From: Fasciola hepatica
Lineage: Eukaryota; Platyhelminthes; Trematoda; Plagiorchiida; Fasciolidae
Reading direction: 5' to 3'
DNA: 64,000 nt
Assembly: GCA_948099385.1 (NCBI GenBank)
Contig: CANUEZ040000031.1
Location: 6,193,001-6,257,000 of the forward strand
Part shown: positions 1 to 38,300 of the stretch, piece by piece
Layout: every line of letters begins with the position of its first letter
Numbering within the stretch: position 1 is the stretch's first letter
Position numbers and translations under genes: made by a program
The notes under the pieces: generated by a model
What the model saw: the letters and a program-made list of their open reading frames with translations, nothing else
Databases searched by the model: none
Told to the model about the DNA's origin: nothing

Positions 1-24571
<24,571 letters not shown>

Positions 24572-25289
24572 TTCTTCATTTCCGAACTTCATTATGGGCC
24601 ACATACGTGAACAACAGCATCAATCGATCAGATTTGATTTGTACATTTCTGGGGCTCAGTTTTTTCTCGCATAACCCGCAGTCTCGTTCTTTTTATTCCA
24701 TCTTTCTCACACTCATTCATCCAGTATATACGCACAGAGTAACTTAGTACCCCCTTATCTGTTGCCAGCTCGGTCTGTCATTCACTGTAAATGTGATTTG
24801 TTTTCCGTTCATTTTCTATTTGCCGACTCGCACCACCACCAATTCTTGCACAGGCCTCGCCCCCCCCCTCCTCCCCACCTCTCCCGTTCCTCCTAGACAC
24901 ACAGGACGGCTTCAATTGTTTTTGGTCATTTTCTCTTTGCCTTTGCCCTCAGTCAGTTATCTCTAACATAGTGGAGTAGTTTTGTTTCAGTCTCTATGGG
25001 GAAAGGTCTTGTTGGTCGGGGAGAAACCCTCAGATATTTCCACTCACATGTGAGACGCATACATTGGTGTTTACTGTTACGATACTGCTTGTAGTTGTTT
25101 AGAGGGAATGCGCGGTAGGATGAATACAATTCACACTTTTTCCTGGAACATATTTAATATCACGATCGCTGCGTAGCGACAGACAGTCGCTCATGCACTC
25201 CAGATCCCTGGGCGCCACAAGATGCTTGGTCCAGATGCTCTCCCTCTGACCCTCTTTGAGTTTCAGTTAATCCGACCATCAGCTCCATA
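24572..25289. other. region just 3' of UBE3B, nothing recognised
   Basis: Probably contains the UBE3B 3' UTR and the start of the intergenic region. A C-rich tract lies at 24858-24880. No canonical AATAAA was found close to the stop codon. Confidence 0.4.
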
Positions 25290-26200
25290 TTTCTGTGCTC
25301 TGTTTCAGTTGCCACTTCCCAGCATCGTCTAGTCAAAGGCACAGGAAATAGAAGCACAAAACAAAAAAGCCATTGGCAGCTTCACCTAGACACAGCACTT
25401 AATGTCTCCAACCATCTGGTAGGCGCGTCGCGTGGACCACAACCCGGAATTCTTGCACGTTCTATTTGGCCAAGTTCACTGGTCAAAGTTTTCATACCTT
25501 TCTGCCATGTCGTGATAGACGATGATCACTTCGACTTACCTGCCAACCACTACCTGTATCGAAGAACAGCGTACGCCGAGGAAGTCCATCGGTGGGCATG
25601 CGCAACACATGTGTCTGTCACCTTAACCTGTTCAGATCCAGTACTTGTTCCAGTTAATGACCCCTGGTTTCCAACACCCTACGCGTAATCTCAGCATTTT
25701 TCATCCGGTGTTCTCATCATATTCGCGCAATGCTACGAAGATATCGATGCTCTGACGTCGACAGTCTTCGGTTGTCTTTTAACCCTAATGGCCACAATTG
25801 TGAGTCGAATAAAAGAGCCCATCTGACTTCTGCAGTGTAAACTCGACCCTTGACAGGCAATCGGATGTCACCTTGGCGCCAAAGGTAGCTGAGATTCACA
25901 AAAGCCAGTAGCTCTTTCCGTATACGCGATGACACCTGGTGGGTAACTGCCCTGGTACAAAAACCTATCTAATTTAGCTGAAGCTTCCCCTGCCAAGACA
26001 AGGTATAGAATATAACCAACCCAGTCCCGCAGCAACTTTTTACGCTTTGAAGATTCGGACGCATCCCAAGCATTGCTGTGGTATTGCTTAGTCAGTCTAG
26101 AAAAAACGCACAACTTACCTGGGTCCTCAAACAGAAGAACACAATCGTTTGCGTACTCCGGGTCAGGCAGTTCACTGTCTGGCGCGACGACAGATCAGAC
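25290..26200 (-). mobile_element. RTE-like retrotransposon, 3' half, minus strand
   Basis: Read on the minus strand from 26200: PDPEYANDCVLLFEDPGKL with a mutated catalytic box YAND (26155-26144), then a LLRDWVGYI block, GEASAKLDRF, VSSRIRKELLAFVNLSYLW, and HRYLRSIARI near 25720. The WGP-like 3' coding end follows, then a 3' UTR (GACGATGCTGGGAAG near 25330) shared with the copy ending at 54710. Frame changes and stops make it dead. Confidence 0.75.
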
Positions 26201-26204
26201 ATAC

Positions 26205-28300
26205 ACGGAAGCGAGCACCAAACACCGAGTCACCTGTCACGCGAAGAGCGAATGGAGAGACAGAGGTTTAATCGAGGATGCGATGAGTGACCGCAGAAGT
26301 GGGGCATTGTGTGCGCACTGCGGACACAACATGCATTTGGGGTGCTCCATGAGCTTTCCCAGTTAGTCGTTAGGCAACAGTGGTTTCTTTGATAAAATTG
26401 TAGTACGGATTTCTCTGGTCGTGTGGAAAATTTGAATCTGTGGCATTATTGAAAGAATGAATAATGTGGTCCGTATGGTGCATATAAAGTACTTTTGGGA
26501 CATGTAAAATCTTGTTTCAAAAGATCCCTGATATGACCCATTTGTGGATATTACCACACACAGCGGATCACATAGTGTGGCCTATCTGATGTCATAAATT
26601 TTGTTCCGTCACTCATAGGGGACCGCAGATGTTTTAACTAACAAACCGATGGATTCAATTATGTTAGCAAGAAAAATTACCACAGACTCCATCGACGAAC
26701 GGTGTTCCACACTAAACCGAGGCCCGGTAACCAACTGCTTCGCGACAAGCCATTGTGGTTCGAAATTATTGTTACCCCTTCCACCCACAAAATCGATTCG
26801 AAATAAACAACACATTGTCTCTGCTTGCGTTTCATTTGTGGATTATCATTCACCTTGATCAAATCAAGTACGCCGATGCATGCGCTCAAGGCTCCGTCGT
26901 GTCTTATTTGCAAAACGATCTGCTGAATTGTCCAACTGACAGTGCTGATCACTTTATCGTGCGTAAAAATTATCCTAGCATCATCAATCTTTTTGGCACT
27001 TTCAACGGCCTAAAATATTGACGAAACGCTAAGTTATCCACGTGGTCGACCAATTTGACACCCACCATTGGTTTTTTCGCTTACGTCTGCATTTTACTAA
27101 TTAACCAAATGAACATCGCTAATCCAACTACGGGTTAAGCGTATGTATTGTGTTTAGATTCATGATTGCAATAAATGAGTTCAAAAGGCTTTATCGAGCC
27201 ATCAAATAGGGATGGATACTATTCATTACACACGCGATGGTTCTCCTTTCCAACCGCGACAGTGAATAAGAGATTGTCTGTCTCCATCAGATGTTGTATG
27301 GTTGGATCTTCTCCGTTAATTTATTTCAACAGCTATGCGGTTCACTAAAACTTCTTACTTTTAACACAAGTTTACTGGAACGTTTTTAAGTTTTGTCAAA
27401 ATAAATCAAACTGTGGTATTGCTACTTGGTTTGTCACACGAAGCGAAGTGCTCCTCTCGAAACTGATTAACTTGGATCGTAATATAAATTGGATGGACTT
27501 CGTTAAAATGACAAAATCTTCCACTAGAAGATCGTCAAAAATGATAGGGGAACAATTAAGTCAAATAGAATTGGCCGGGAATGGAGTGTAGCTGTGAAAC
27601 TCCACCTTCAGTCGGTCGCACTATTGGTTGAAATATGATCATTTGACAACATCTGTAAGTATTTTTGTCCATCCAACGACATTGGTCGCAAGTTGAATCG
27701 GTACGACCAGGTGTTCGTTAACATTTTAGGATTGATTTGAGAAACCATCAAATTGATTTGCGAAATTATCACTTAGATTTTCGAGACTATCACATAAATT
27801 TGGAAAGCTACATCACGGTGGTAACCAGTATACCACAGCCAAGCCCCTCGACTAAGCTCGGGGTCAAGTCAGGTTAGGTTGTCCTAGCTCAAGTCTCCTG
27901 GTTATTGAGACGTGTAGGCAGTCTTCATTGGGAGAAAGGTTTCATGCGGAAGTCTTCCCGGAGGGGTGGTGGTTACTTCTGTGATTTGTCTGCTTTATCG
28001 AGCTTGTTAGTGGCCCTGGGTAAACGCAGTGATGTTGCTTGATTGCTGAGATCGAAAATTGGGCTCAGCCTAGAACAATACAATTGACTAACCCATAGGC
28101 TAGCGGCGCTCACTCGACGTATTCAGGATGGACGAATGAGCGAAACCTCGACTCAGTATGTGTGTCAGTGTTACGGTCAATCAGCTGTAACATGAAGCCA
28201 CTTGTTTCGTAGTGCCAATTAGCTGCTGCTATGACCGGATCAGCCATCTAACATCATTTTCCGGGAGTCCTATAAAAGGCAGCGCCGCGGTCAACGTGAA
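26205..28300. other. intergenic, nothing recognised except a repeat fragment
   Basis: About 2.1 kb without a supported gene. The stretch near 27095-27200 resembles 18215-18325 (both contain ACTACGGGTTAA and TTCAAAAG), so it is a dispersed repeat fragment. Confidence 0.45.
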
Positions 28301-28310
28301 CATTTTGACC

Positions 28311-29000
28311 ATCATGGTCCAAAAAAGGTACAGTTGCACAGACAAAGGAATTCTCAAGCGAGTTATCCAGGCTTTCAAGGACGGCCATGATGGCGTGCGG
28401 TTGCCAAACAATAGCATCAATTACAAAACTGCGTACAACTTGGCTGATGCAGACGAGCTGCGTTACGAACGTCAGCCTAGAGGCAGGACTAGGAGAGAGA
28501 CTGTGAACGACACGGAAATTGACGAAACGATCACATGGGCGGAAGAGGATCCAACAACAACACTTGATCTGCTTCGTATCCGAGTTTGAACAAGAATTGC
28601 CATGCACAGCAATCGGCAATTACTTGGATTGCCGGCTAATTGCTCTCAAGAAATTGCTTCTCTATCCATTTGAAATGCATGGATTGGATACGATGGATAG
28701 GCGTACGTATTATGCTCTACAAATTTTCCAAGTCGAACAACGAGGAGACTGCATCTGCTGGAAAGATGAGACCAATCATAAGCTATTCTGCACTCGGAAA
28801 ATGGTCTAGTCGGTCGAAGGTAAGCGCTCATGCTTCCAGGTTTGCAACAGTCGCGGTCGAAACTTGCATCTAATTGGGGTCATGACGGAGTCCGGGATGG
28901 TCACCTGCAAGACAAAGCTTCGTGAATATCTATCGTAAGATTGTAAGCAGTGGATTCGGTCAGTATTTGATCATTCACAGACACTTTCCTTACCGGCTCT
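28311..29000 (+). pseudogene. Tc1/mariner-like DDE transposase, decayed
   Basis: The reading begins MVQKRYSCTDKG at 28314 and continues to a WAEEDPTTTLDLLRIR segment near 28584, where the frame shifts by one. It goes on through IGNYLDCRLIALKKL and WKDETNHKLFCTRKMV, where the D of DETN (28765-28767) corresponds to a catalytic aspartate of DDE_3-type transposases. After an in-frame TAG it continues with NSRGRNLHLIGVMTESGMV and, after a TAA, WIRSVF. The later catalytic acidic residues are not seen. One frameshift and at least two stops make it a relic. The assignment rests on motif memory, so the superfamily could be a close relative. Confidence 0.65.
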
Positions 29001-32000
29001 TGACGGAGAAGACATGGGAGGCTGTTGAGTTTACTTCCGATAGAGAACGATACAACTGCCTTATTCAGGGAAACCAAATATTGATTCCATTATAATGTTT
29101 TGTCTTCATGTTCGTCAACATCAATGGGAAGATGGGGGGGGGGTTACCACAGTTTGAAAAAGGAAACTATTTGTATAAAAAGCGCTTACCCTTGCAAACG
29201 TTCGCAAATAAATCTCCGGGTCACCAATACCTATCAGGGTATGAATCATGCCATAGTAACACAGTTTTTTCAACCATTAAACTCGCAATTATGTGCTCAG
29301 TATCGTCGAGTCCGGTCCGATGAATAATGTGTGCTGTCTTATACGGTCTCATGGATTACCATCAGTATTATGAGACAATATACTCGGCTCGATTACCATG
29401 GGAATAACCGTAGTTCTTTATTGTAAATACCATGTTTCTCCGAAAATAAGCCCCACCATGACTTTTCAGGACACTTTTAATTTCAGCCCTACTTCCAAAA
29501 TAAGACCCAGTCTAAAGATGCATCCGCGGTATGCGCCGAAGGATGAGACCTCAAATCCCAATAAAACCCATCCTTCCGGACTTCGTAGTAGTGAGAACTC
29601 ATTTTGCTACAGCCGCCGAACCAGTAGAAATTAAATGATTTCGTTTTACGCAATGAAATGATACTTCGTTTTGTCTTTCAGTATTTTTATCCGCAAAAAT
29701 AGGCCTCAGTGCGTTCTTTTGAATAAAAAGTTATAAGACGGTCCTGTTTTCGTGAAACACGGTAGTTAATGCTTCTAGTCCGTTCACTGTATTTGTGCAC
29801 ATTTCAGATTGATGGCCATTGAGATTTTGGAAAATATTAGAACCTTGCGGCACTGGGTTTCTTTTGGTACTGACCGGCGGAATGAGAACAACTCGGCACA
29901 TGCATTTTTCTGAACTCAGAATTAATGGACTAAGGAACGATACCAATTACACGTTTCGTAACAGTTTCAGCTCCAGTAGCTGACTTGAATGTTAACAATT
30001 CCAACATTTACGATTGTAGTCAGTTATAAGTGAATTGTCATCTTGTTTGGTTTTTTGAAGACGTACTTGCCCGAAGACTCACTGCACTGTTAGAGATAGC
30101 CAGCAGCCGGACACTGAAACTTGCATTAGTGAAGCACATAAGATCACAATAGTTCAGATCTGGTAACGAGCTGGATGACAGTATATTACTGTCTACCATC
30201 AAAGATGATAAAATACATCAACATTTTCTCCAGAATATTCCACCACTTTCGACTTATTGAGTACTCCATTTTCTGCAGTTTTCATCCCGGAAAAATGAAA
30301 TACAGGAAGCTTCTATTTAGTCCAATGGAATGTACTGATTAGAAGCTAAAAATGAACTTCTTCACGTGAAGCGGTACGAGGATTTTCAGATTTCAACGTA
30401 AGACCCCATAGTTACATTTAGTTGTAAATGTTCTTTATTGTTGGTTCTTAGGATACATTTACACGGAGAGCACAGACGCTACGTTTTAATGATAACATGA
30501 ACTTAAGCATGTTGCACATATTCTTCACGTATATACATATGATAAACACGTTTCGCGGGAAATGACTTTTCATAATGATAATTAAAAAATCTAATCAGCT
30601 ATTATCCAACACGGCGGAGTGCCAAGCTATTCCCTTATTCAGCGTAATTCATATATTTTCTTCTCTTCGGTCAAATGGTTTTCAGTTATTCTTAGGGAAA
30701 TATCTGCTAATGTAGAACCTAGGGTGTTTCCCGTTGCCAAGCCATCAATATTTCTGTAGGCCTCTCCCCCAAACAGAGGCGGATATTTTCTGTACACATA
30801 AGTATGTGGTCGACTAATTAATCAAAAAGATTAGTCAGTACAATGTTGTTCAATACAATGACATCACAAAGGTAGTCACCAGGTTCTCGAAGAGGTACTT
30901 TGGTGAAAATTTTCTACATCCATTCAATATATTCTACGAGCCTTTACTGTAAAATTGTTGAGAATTTTTAAAAGCATTTTCTGACGGGATCCAGAACATT
31001 GACCAACCATCGGGGAAATTTGCAGCAAACCGAATTTAGCATACACAAAAAGGTCCTAAACAGAACTCCACTTCTGTGAATCTTTGATGATCCTCTCAGG
31101 CGAGGCTTTTGGTTTCAGCTTGTACAAGTTTGATGATATGAAGCCGCATAGCAGTGGAATTTTTCGGGTGTCTGGATATTTGTTTCTTGATGAATTTTTG
31201 TGCTGTGGCGCTTTGTCCAGCACAAATCGTATACAAACTTGTGTTTACGTGCGCGATTGACAAGAGTGGACGATGTGCTTATATCTCACAGTATATGACT
31301 TCTTGCCGTTCTTATTGACTTTAGATATTGGTTGTAGATTCCCAAAATTCTGCAGAACGCGCTTCTTGATGGTAAGTAATCCCGACTCACCAAAAAGTGG
31401 ACGGCAGGCAGAGTGGGTTCTACATTTACGAGAGATTAGTTAATCAGCGAAGAACTTACAACCTACAACTGAGAACGTGGTGTGATCAGATATTTCGTCA
31501 GACGGAAATTCAGTGCCACAAAAAGAACGGGTTGCAGGTAGAATGCAAACAGATATCGAGTAGAGTGCAGCCAACGGAAACCGTTATTGTCAGAAGATGC
31601 AACGAAAGTGGGGACTAGTTAGTTTGAAAGCGTAACGGAGTGCGGAGTGATGAGTGCCCCTAACCCTAAACAATAACATGCTCTCACGGGCGGTGGACCT
31701 AATCGAGGGAAAACAGAACCAACCACTTGCTAGAAGCGCATCAGTTGAACGGGCCCAATAAAGCTACGAAAAAAGGAGCGAACAAAATGTAAACAATAAA
31801 GTCAAGTGGGGATGGGAACAGAAAAGTCCCGGAAAGACTTATTCACCGGCAGATCGATAAGACAAATGGAATGGAACAAAACAAGTAACATTGCTGAATT
31901 GCGAGTGTGTATGCCACTGTCTGTGGTCAGGAGACGATCCTCTGTTGATTCCTATGAATGGGAATCAAAATTGTGGACGTTCGTGACTCAAACTGGTACC

Positions 32001-33650
32001 TTTCACGAATACCTAATCAGTAAACTTTAAAGTGTAAAGGTCATCTGGGAAAAGTTGATGGCACAATCTCTGCAAATACCGACGAGCACAGAGACCGTGT
32101 TCTGCGCACTGATATATCACCAGATCTGGTGCTACATGGTTTGCAATTAAGAGCCCATGCACTTCGCTGAAGTGTTCCCTATTCCACATGTCTTCTGAAA
32201 GAAATACGATGATTGGAACTTGTGCTACGGGTGACCAACGAAAAATTCGTCTGGATGTTGAATCATACTGGCTATTAGTCTGCTTGCAGGTGAATGCAGT
32301 CACTATTCAGTGCGAAACCGACAGTCAATGTTGTTTATTTCATTGCTTGTTTGGTGATTTTGATGATCGGCAAGAAGCGCAGATTGAGCTTTAGGATAGG
32401 AAAATTTGTTGGATCTATACACTCTACTGAATAGGTTTACCCCATATTCTGTGTTCCTTTAAAAATAATTCGAATGTGACCGAACTTAACAAAGAAATAG
32501 TTATCCACTTAGTTAAAAGCGACATTGCGTGTTGTACCAAAACTAATTCTGTGACTTTTGAAGAATACTAGAGAAATCAAGTTTTCCTGGTAGAATGAAT
32601 TGATTTCGAAACTGAAAATGTTGGGTCTATCATCAATCCCTGAGTGAGGGTTTAGGTAAACGGTCGTCTATCCGACATCACAGTGAAAGTTGAACCGTGA
32701 AGTCTCGGGGTGGTTTCCCGTCACCACCGATTACTTCCCCTCTAGGCAGCCTTTGCTTGGCCGCGGCCCTCTTTCATACATATTTTGCTCTGTCATGTGG
32801 TCTAGGCCACTAGCTATAGTAATAAAGTTCTGCTCTCCAGCCATCTCATTTTATTAGTGCCAAAAAATAGTTAAGGTTCTTCCATGAGACCTCATTGGTC
32901 CAAGTATTTTTGTAACCAGTTCTTTTGAATATTTTCTCTGATTACAAACCCAATAGGTTATTTCGGTTCGGGCAACTGATTGGTCCATCTATCCACTTCA
33001 GTTGTGGACAAGTGGGGTCATGAAGTTTGCTAATTGAACAAGGCAGTCTCCGTACCACGCATCTGCCTCTACCGTCATAATAGGATAAATAAAGAGAGTC
33101 AGGGATCATTTATGTTTTGTTTCGATGGAAATGTAGATAGAAGAAACCTCAAAAATAGCACAAATATTGATTTTGGATATCTTGATTCATACTGTTCTGG
33201 ATTTTGCAATCGGGAGACCGGAAGGGGGCATACAAAATTAAATAAAAAATAAGTGATCGATGATTATTGTTCTTGAGGATGACGTGAACCTCAGTGTGAT
33301 GGAAGCTAGTTAAAACTGGGTTAGGGAATGTAGTGCTCCATCCACTTTGCTCTCAACTTGCTGAACATTTTAGTCCACCCACAATGCACGAGATTGCATT
33401 CGTGTAGGAAACACTACCGTGACTTTTGGCATTTATATATTCTCCAGTTGTCTTCTATGATCAACGAACCACGACGTCTTCAATAACCAGCACGGTGTAC
33501 CTCAAAACTAATCCCCCACATGAACCTACAACTACTAGAAGTATTTCAGCAGTTAAAATCGAAACTTGAACACAGTATGAACCCCGGCGATAATGAACGG
33601 CCTGCAGAAAGGTTAGGGTGGCCGGATCACGAAAAAGCGAAATAACTTGT
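29001..33650. other. gene-poor stretch, minor repeats only
   Basis: The blocks GAAAATAAGCCCC (29443), CCAAAATAAGACCC (29496) and CAAAAATAGGCCTC (29693) recur in one orientation over 260 bp and may be the ends of a short non-autonomous element. A weak minus-strand SINE lies near 30065-30215. Poly-G occurs at 29135-29145. Frames such as 31397-31618 and 32013-32303 show no known domain. Confidence 0.4.
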
Positions 33651-33656
33651 TAAATC

Positions 33657-34012
33657 ATAATCTGGCTCTCTATCATCAGTCTAAAACACACGATCGGTTT
33701 AGACTAGAAAATAATTTGTAATTGTGCAGTGTAGAATGTTCTACTGACTGCTCCTGTTAATCTTCGTTGATTAACTTCAGTTTCCGTATCTCCTTTGAAT
33801 GGTAAACGGACATATACGGGCTTCATTTCGACTACTGTTTGTCTTGGCCTATCTTCATGTCATTGCATCTTCTTGTCAATGAGCCGTTCAGGATAGCCGT
33901 TTTCTAGGAAAACACTCCTCAGAAAACGAAGTTCATTTTCTATTGTGTCTTCCGTGCAGATTTTCCATGCCCTATTAGCCAAGCAACGCAAAAGATTTCT
34001 CTTCACTTTGAG
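33657..34012 (-). mobile_element. inverted partial copy of Penelope-like element (palindrome arm)
   Basis: This is the reverse complement of 34466-34821 at very high identity (paired positions sum to 68478). It encodes, on the minus strand, the end of the reverse transcriptase domain including NRAWKICTEDTIENEL and NGYPERLIDKKMQ. It stops 23-30 bp short of the forward copy. Inverted partial copies upstream of Penelope-like elements are a known insertion structure of that class. Confidence 0.85.
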
Positions 34013-34029
34013 AACATTATCGATCCGGG

Positions 34030-35390
34030 TATCTCGTTGGATGAACTGAAACACTCACTATTTGTATGCACCCATGATATCCAGTTTTAGTTTAACGGTG
34101 ACATATATCCTCAGAAGGACGGGGTGGCAATGGGGTCACCTTTGGAACCCTTATTTGTTGATATTTTCATGGCGAAACTTGAAAATAACGAACTCAATTC
34201 AGCAATCGATGAGTGCACCTTATACAAATGGTACGTGGACGATATCGTATGGGTGATAGATACCAAAGTTGATCGAAATGGGCTACTTAACAAATTTAAC
34301 ACAGCCCATCTAAATGTTCGATTCACTTTGGAACAATAAAAGGAAAACAGTCTACCTTACTTAGATGTTTGTGTAAGCCGTCGAAGTGATTGTTCCGTTC
34401 AGTTGTCTGTGCACAGGAAAGCAACTTGGAGTGGTCAATACATTCATTTTCACAGTTTCGTACCACTCAAAGTGAAAATAAATCTTTTGCGTTGCTTGGC
34501 TAATAGGGCATGGAAAATCTGCACGGAAGACACAATAGAAAATGAACTTCGTTTTCTGAGGAGTGTTTTCCTAGAAAACGGCTATCCTGAACGGCTCATT
34601 GACAAGAAGATGCAATGACATGAAGGTAGGCCAAGACAAACAGTAGTCGAAATGAAGCCCGTATATGTCCGTTTACCATTCAAAGGAGATACGGAAACTG
34701 AAGTTAATCAACGAAGATTAACAGGAGCAGTCAGTAGAACATTCTACACTGCACAGTTGCAAATTATTTTCTAGTCTAAACCAATCGTGTGTTTTCGACT
34801 GAAGGATAAGGTGCCAGAATCTGCATCATCGTTTTGTGCGTAATAATTCACCTTTTCCTGTGGAACCAGGTATGTTGGCCGCAAGGCCAGGCGCTTATCC
34901 AAACGTGTTCGCGAACACTACTTGGCTTGTATGAACACTGGATTAATTAAGATCATTACGAGGGCTCTGTGTTCACGTCTTGTTGAGTCAAACCTTTCCG
35001 TAAAGGTGATAAACTCTTTTCACATCATTTTCAAAGTCCGGGGAAAAGCAATCAAGACTTGTCAAATGTCGCATCTTAGCCACGACCGAAGCCTTGAGTA
35101 TTCGACTCTACAATCCTCCCCTGTGCGTTCAGAAACAATTTGTGCAAGCACTTAAACTTCCATGGTTCACTTCTTGTTCCCGAACGCGTGTGCAATCACT
35201 CGAACATTCTTCTCTGCGATCGATTTCACACGCACACACTCACGTGCACAGACAGATTTGGATGATCATCCCCTTTGTTGGTTTGAGTCATATTTAAATT
35301 CATGGGTACGAATAACTGAAAATGAGCTTGTTCACCAGGCTGTTTTGCTCTCAATGTGTTCCGTTGGATTTTTCGTACAAAAAATCTTAT
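34030..35390 (+). mobile_element. Penelope-like retroelement, 5'-truncated, RT plus GIY-YIG
   Basis: The reverse transcriptase starts part-way in, near 34035. It shows KDGVAMGSPLEPLF.DIFMAKLE, the YVDD catalytic box at 34232-34243, then AHLNVRFTLEQ. An in-frame TAA follows at 34337-34339, with LDVCVSRR after it in the same frame. The RT thumb region ends NGYPERLIDKKMQ at 34615. A linker leads to a GIY-YIG endonuclease remnant, CGTRYVGRKARRLSKRVREHYLA near 34862-34930. The 3' end is near 35385, by comparison with the second element, whose matching sequence ends at 62587. Both enzymatic domains are broken by stops. Confidence 0.85.
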
Positions 35391-38300
35391 TCAGTGATCT
35401 GGACAATTAGGTCATGTTAGAAAGTCCACGAATAGGTTTTTCAGTAGTCTGTTTTCCCTTCATGCTTCATTTTATTTATCTCGGGATTTTCGGTTGCAAC
35501 GGCAACGGTCGCACTGAACTGCGATGACTGAACTGAATTTTGCCGCGATCACCATGGACAAATTAATGAAAATTTATCGCCTTGTGGAAAATCCAGGCTC
35601 ACGGACTCCAGAAAGAATGAGTGATCATTCCCGAGTCTCATGTGAACCAAGAAAGAGAGCAAGATGTAAAAGCATGAATTTCAGTTGATGGATATTGATG
35701 CTGGATAGGCCAGTAAAGTACATGAGCAGTGATCACGAATGATAAGGGACATGTCGATTAGTTTGGAGGTGAGAGCACAAATTTAAATAGTTGGCTACTA
35801 TGAAAGATTCAAGTAGCCAGAATTGAAACCGAAAATTATCGCGGTTGAATCAGAATCACCGAAAGCAAGCACGCTTTGAAGCTGCCAACACCAAAAAGTG
35901 GGTTAGAGCGTGTTTTAACATTCAGCTTAAACGAGTTTTACAAAAAGACTGTCATCCTTCGTTGGCATCCGAAGCCTGGATGCCCTACCAGCTAGTTTTT
36001 ATATGCCTAAAAATGGGGAAGTGACCATTATTATTTTCCACGTCCCAGCAATGTTGACTGATAATCGGTTTGAATCATAATTCTAATAGAAGAAAGACGG
36101 GTGTTGCGAAATGGTAAAAAAAAGTTCCCTTCATGGTCTCCTTCGTACGAAAACTTGAAATTTACAGAAAGTTCTGCTATAACTTCATTTAGTATAACAG
36201 TCTACCTGCAGTTGTGGTCACGTTTACATCGGCAGAACAAACCAACGACTATCACAGTGTACTTCCGATTGTGTCTCCAAATGGTCAACCTGACTGAAAC
36301 CCAGAATTATCTATGACGAAGTACCTGATAAAAAACAGAGGGAAAACGACTGATTTTATATGTATCCGTTTGATGTTCGGTAACACAGAGTTGACGATAA
36401 TGTTGGTGGTCAGTCCACCTTTGGGTTATTTTGGGTGGCCTTTCTGAAGACAAGTTTATAATCGAAAATTCTCAGTTAATAAGCATCAACGTCTAACATG
36501 TCACATGGAGCATGATTTATAGATACACTCCGGACCTACTTTGGTTTCGACACATTAACCTATTTTATCTTTCAAGCCTTTGTTATATAACTATGATCCA
36601 AAGCGGCCAGCATTTCGTGATGCTTTAATAACCTGAGTAATTAACCCTGTTCTATGAACGCAGAAACTACTGACATCGTCAGTCGCATAGTCACCGAGAT
36701 AAACTTGGTTCTCTATTTTCCTATGTTAACGATTCATGTCCGTTCATTTTCGTCGCTAACATGAGTTCGTAAAAAATTCAACGAGGGGCCGCTGACATGC
36801 TAATTTAGTGACGTATAGGCCTTACACCGTGCAATAGAGCTGCTGGGAGTCATTCCTGATAGTTAGTATGTGAGATTCACGATCCCACACTCAATGTCCA
36901 ATTTCACATTGGCATTTGGGTAAGACGTACTGCAAGCAGTGATTCTTATAAACCCAACGGAAAAATTTATCCAATCAAAGCCTGCATGGGCTATGAACCA
37001 GTGCATGAGCAAGAATATTTGAATTACCTACTACTGCAACTTCACTGAAATTTTCAGCTGTAAAATGACTCTGAATCCGATATTTCCTATTAAAGGTGCT
37101 GCTAAGTGTCAATAGAGATTGCACAGATAAAGAAACAATGCAGCAGAATCTGATCGATAAAACATTTTTGCAATTTGTTGTTTCTGACAACAAGTACAGT
37201 GTTTTAATGACATTAAACTTTCCTTATTTGTATAACACACTGTTGTTTAGCTGAACTCGTGCTTCTAAGCGCGGTGGCCATTTGACTGTTGCTCTTGCGC
37301 ACGCTCTCACGCATGCTCTCAAATACACGCTAACCACTATCCCTCCCGATCGCCTTCTCGTTCTCACTGGTCGTGGACAATGCCGTTCTGGTTAAAGTAT
37401 TCGTACAGTGCCGAGCATCCGAGCAGCCTGCAGGTACGAAGGACCAAAGAACAAGTTTAATAAGAAAAATGCGAGGTAAGGTCTAGCGAACTTACAGTGA
37501 TCGAAAAGTCTTAACACATCCTGGGTGGATTGAGGCTCATGACTTACTACCGCAGTGCCTGTTATTAGATAAAATGTTACATTTTCCTCTCTGTTTGAGT
37601 GCATTCGATTGCGTTTCTCAAATCACTGCCCTGTGTACACACACAGAGGCCTCGGGTCACATGACGCAAATCTGGGCAGTTAATCGAGTGCGTACACCGA
37701 CGTTAAGTGGACCCAAACAAAAATACTTTATATGATTCAAAAACAGCTAGTTTGTGGCTGCTCTATAAGGAACAGTTCAAAAATGATGGATGCCAAGCCA
37801 TATATGCACACAAAACTGCAGTACAGTAAGAAGGGTCAAAAAGTGACTTACGTCTCGTTAGCAATGTCCAACAAACGAATAAGTAACCAATCAAGTATAT
37901 TTCGATCAGGTGCTTTAAAGTCGTTAGAAGTGGATCCCAGTAACTACAGTACGCCTGATAAGTAGATGCGGATGAGATAATAAATGGAGTATAGAACTCT
38001 TTGAGGGGTTTAGTACTAACAGCCACTAATCCTTAAACATTCACAAGCAACTCACGGAGAACGGGCCACTGTAACCATGTGCAGAGGTTTGTTGGTATGT
38101 ATATAATAATTATCAAAACAATAAAACCTTGTGCACAATGGAAATGAAAAATATGGTAGAATGAGTAGGTTGTACAAGTGGTTCAAGCAAGGAAAGCTGG
38201 AGCAACAGCACGACGCGAATATCATACCGACCGGGTCAACCGACCGAAAGCCACAGACCAAAGAACAGACGTCAAATATGTCGGAGGCATCCAGAAGTAG

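Noticed and set aside
31658..31672. CCCTAACCCTAAA, telomere-like
   Set aside because: Only two units; no array and no sign of a chromosome end.
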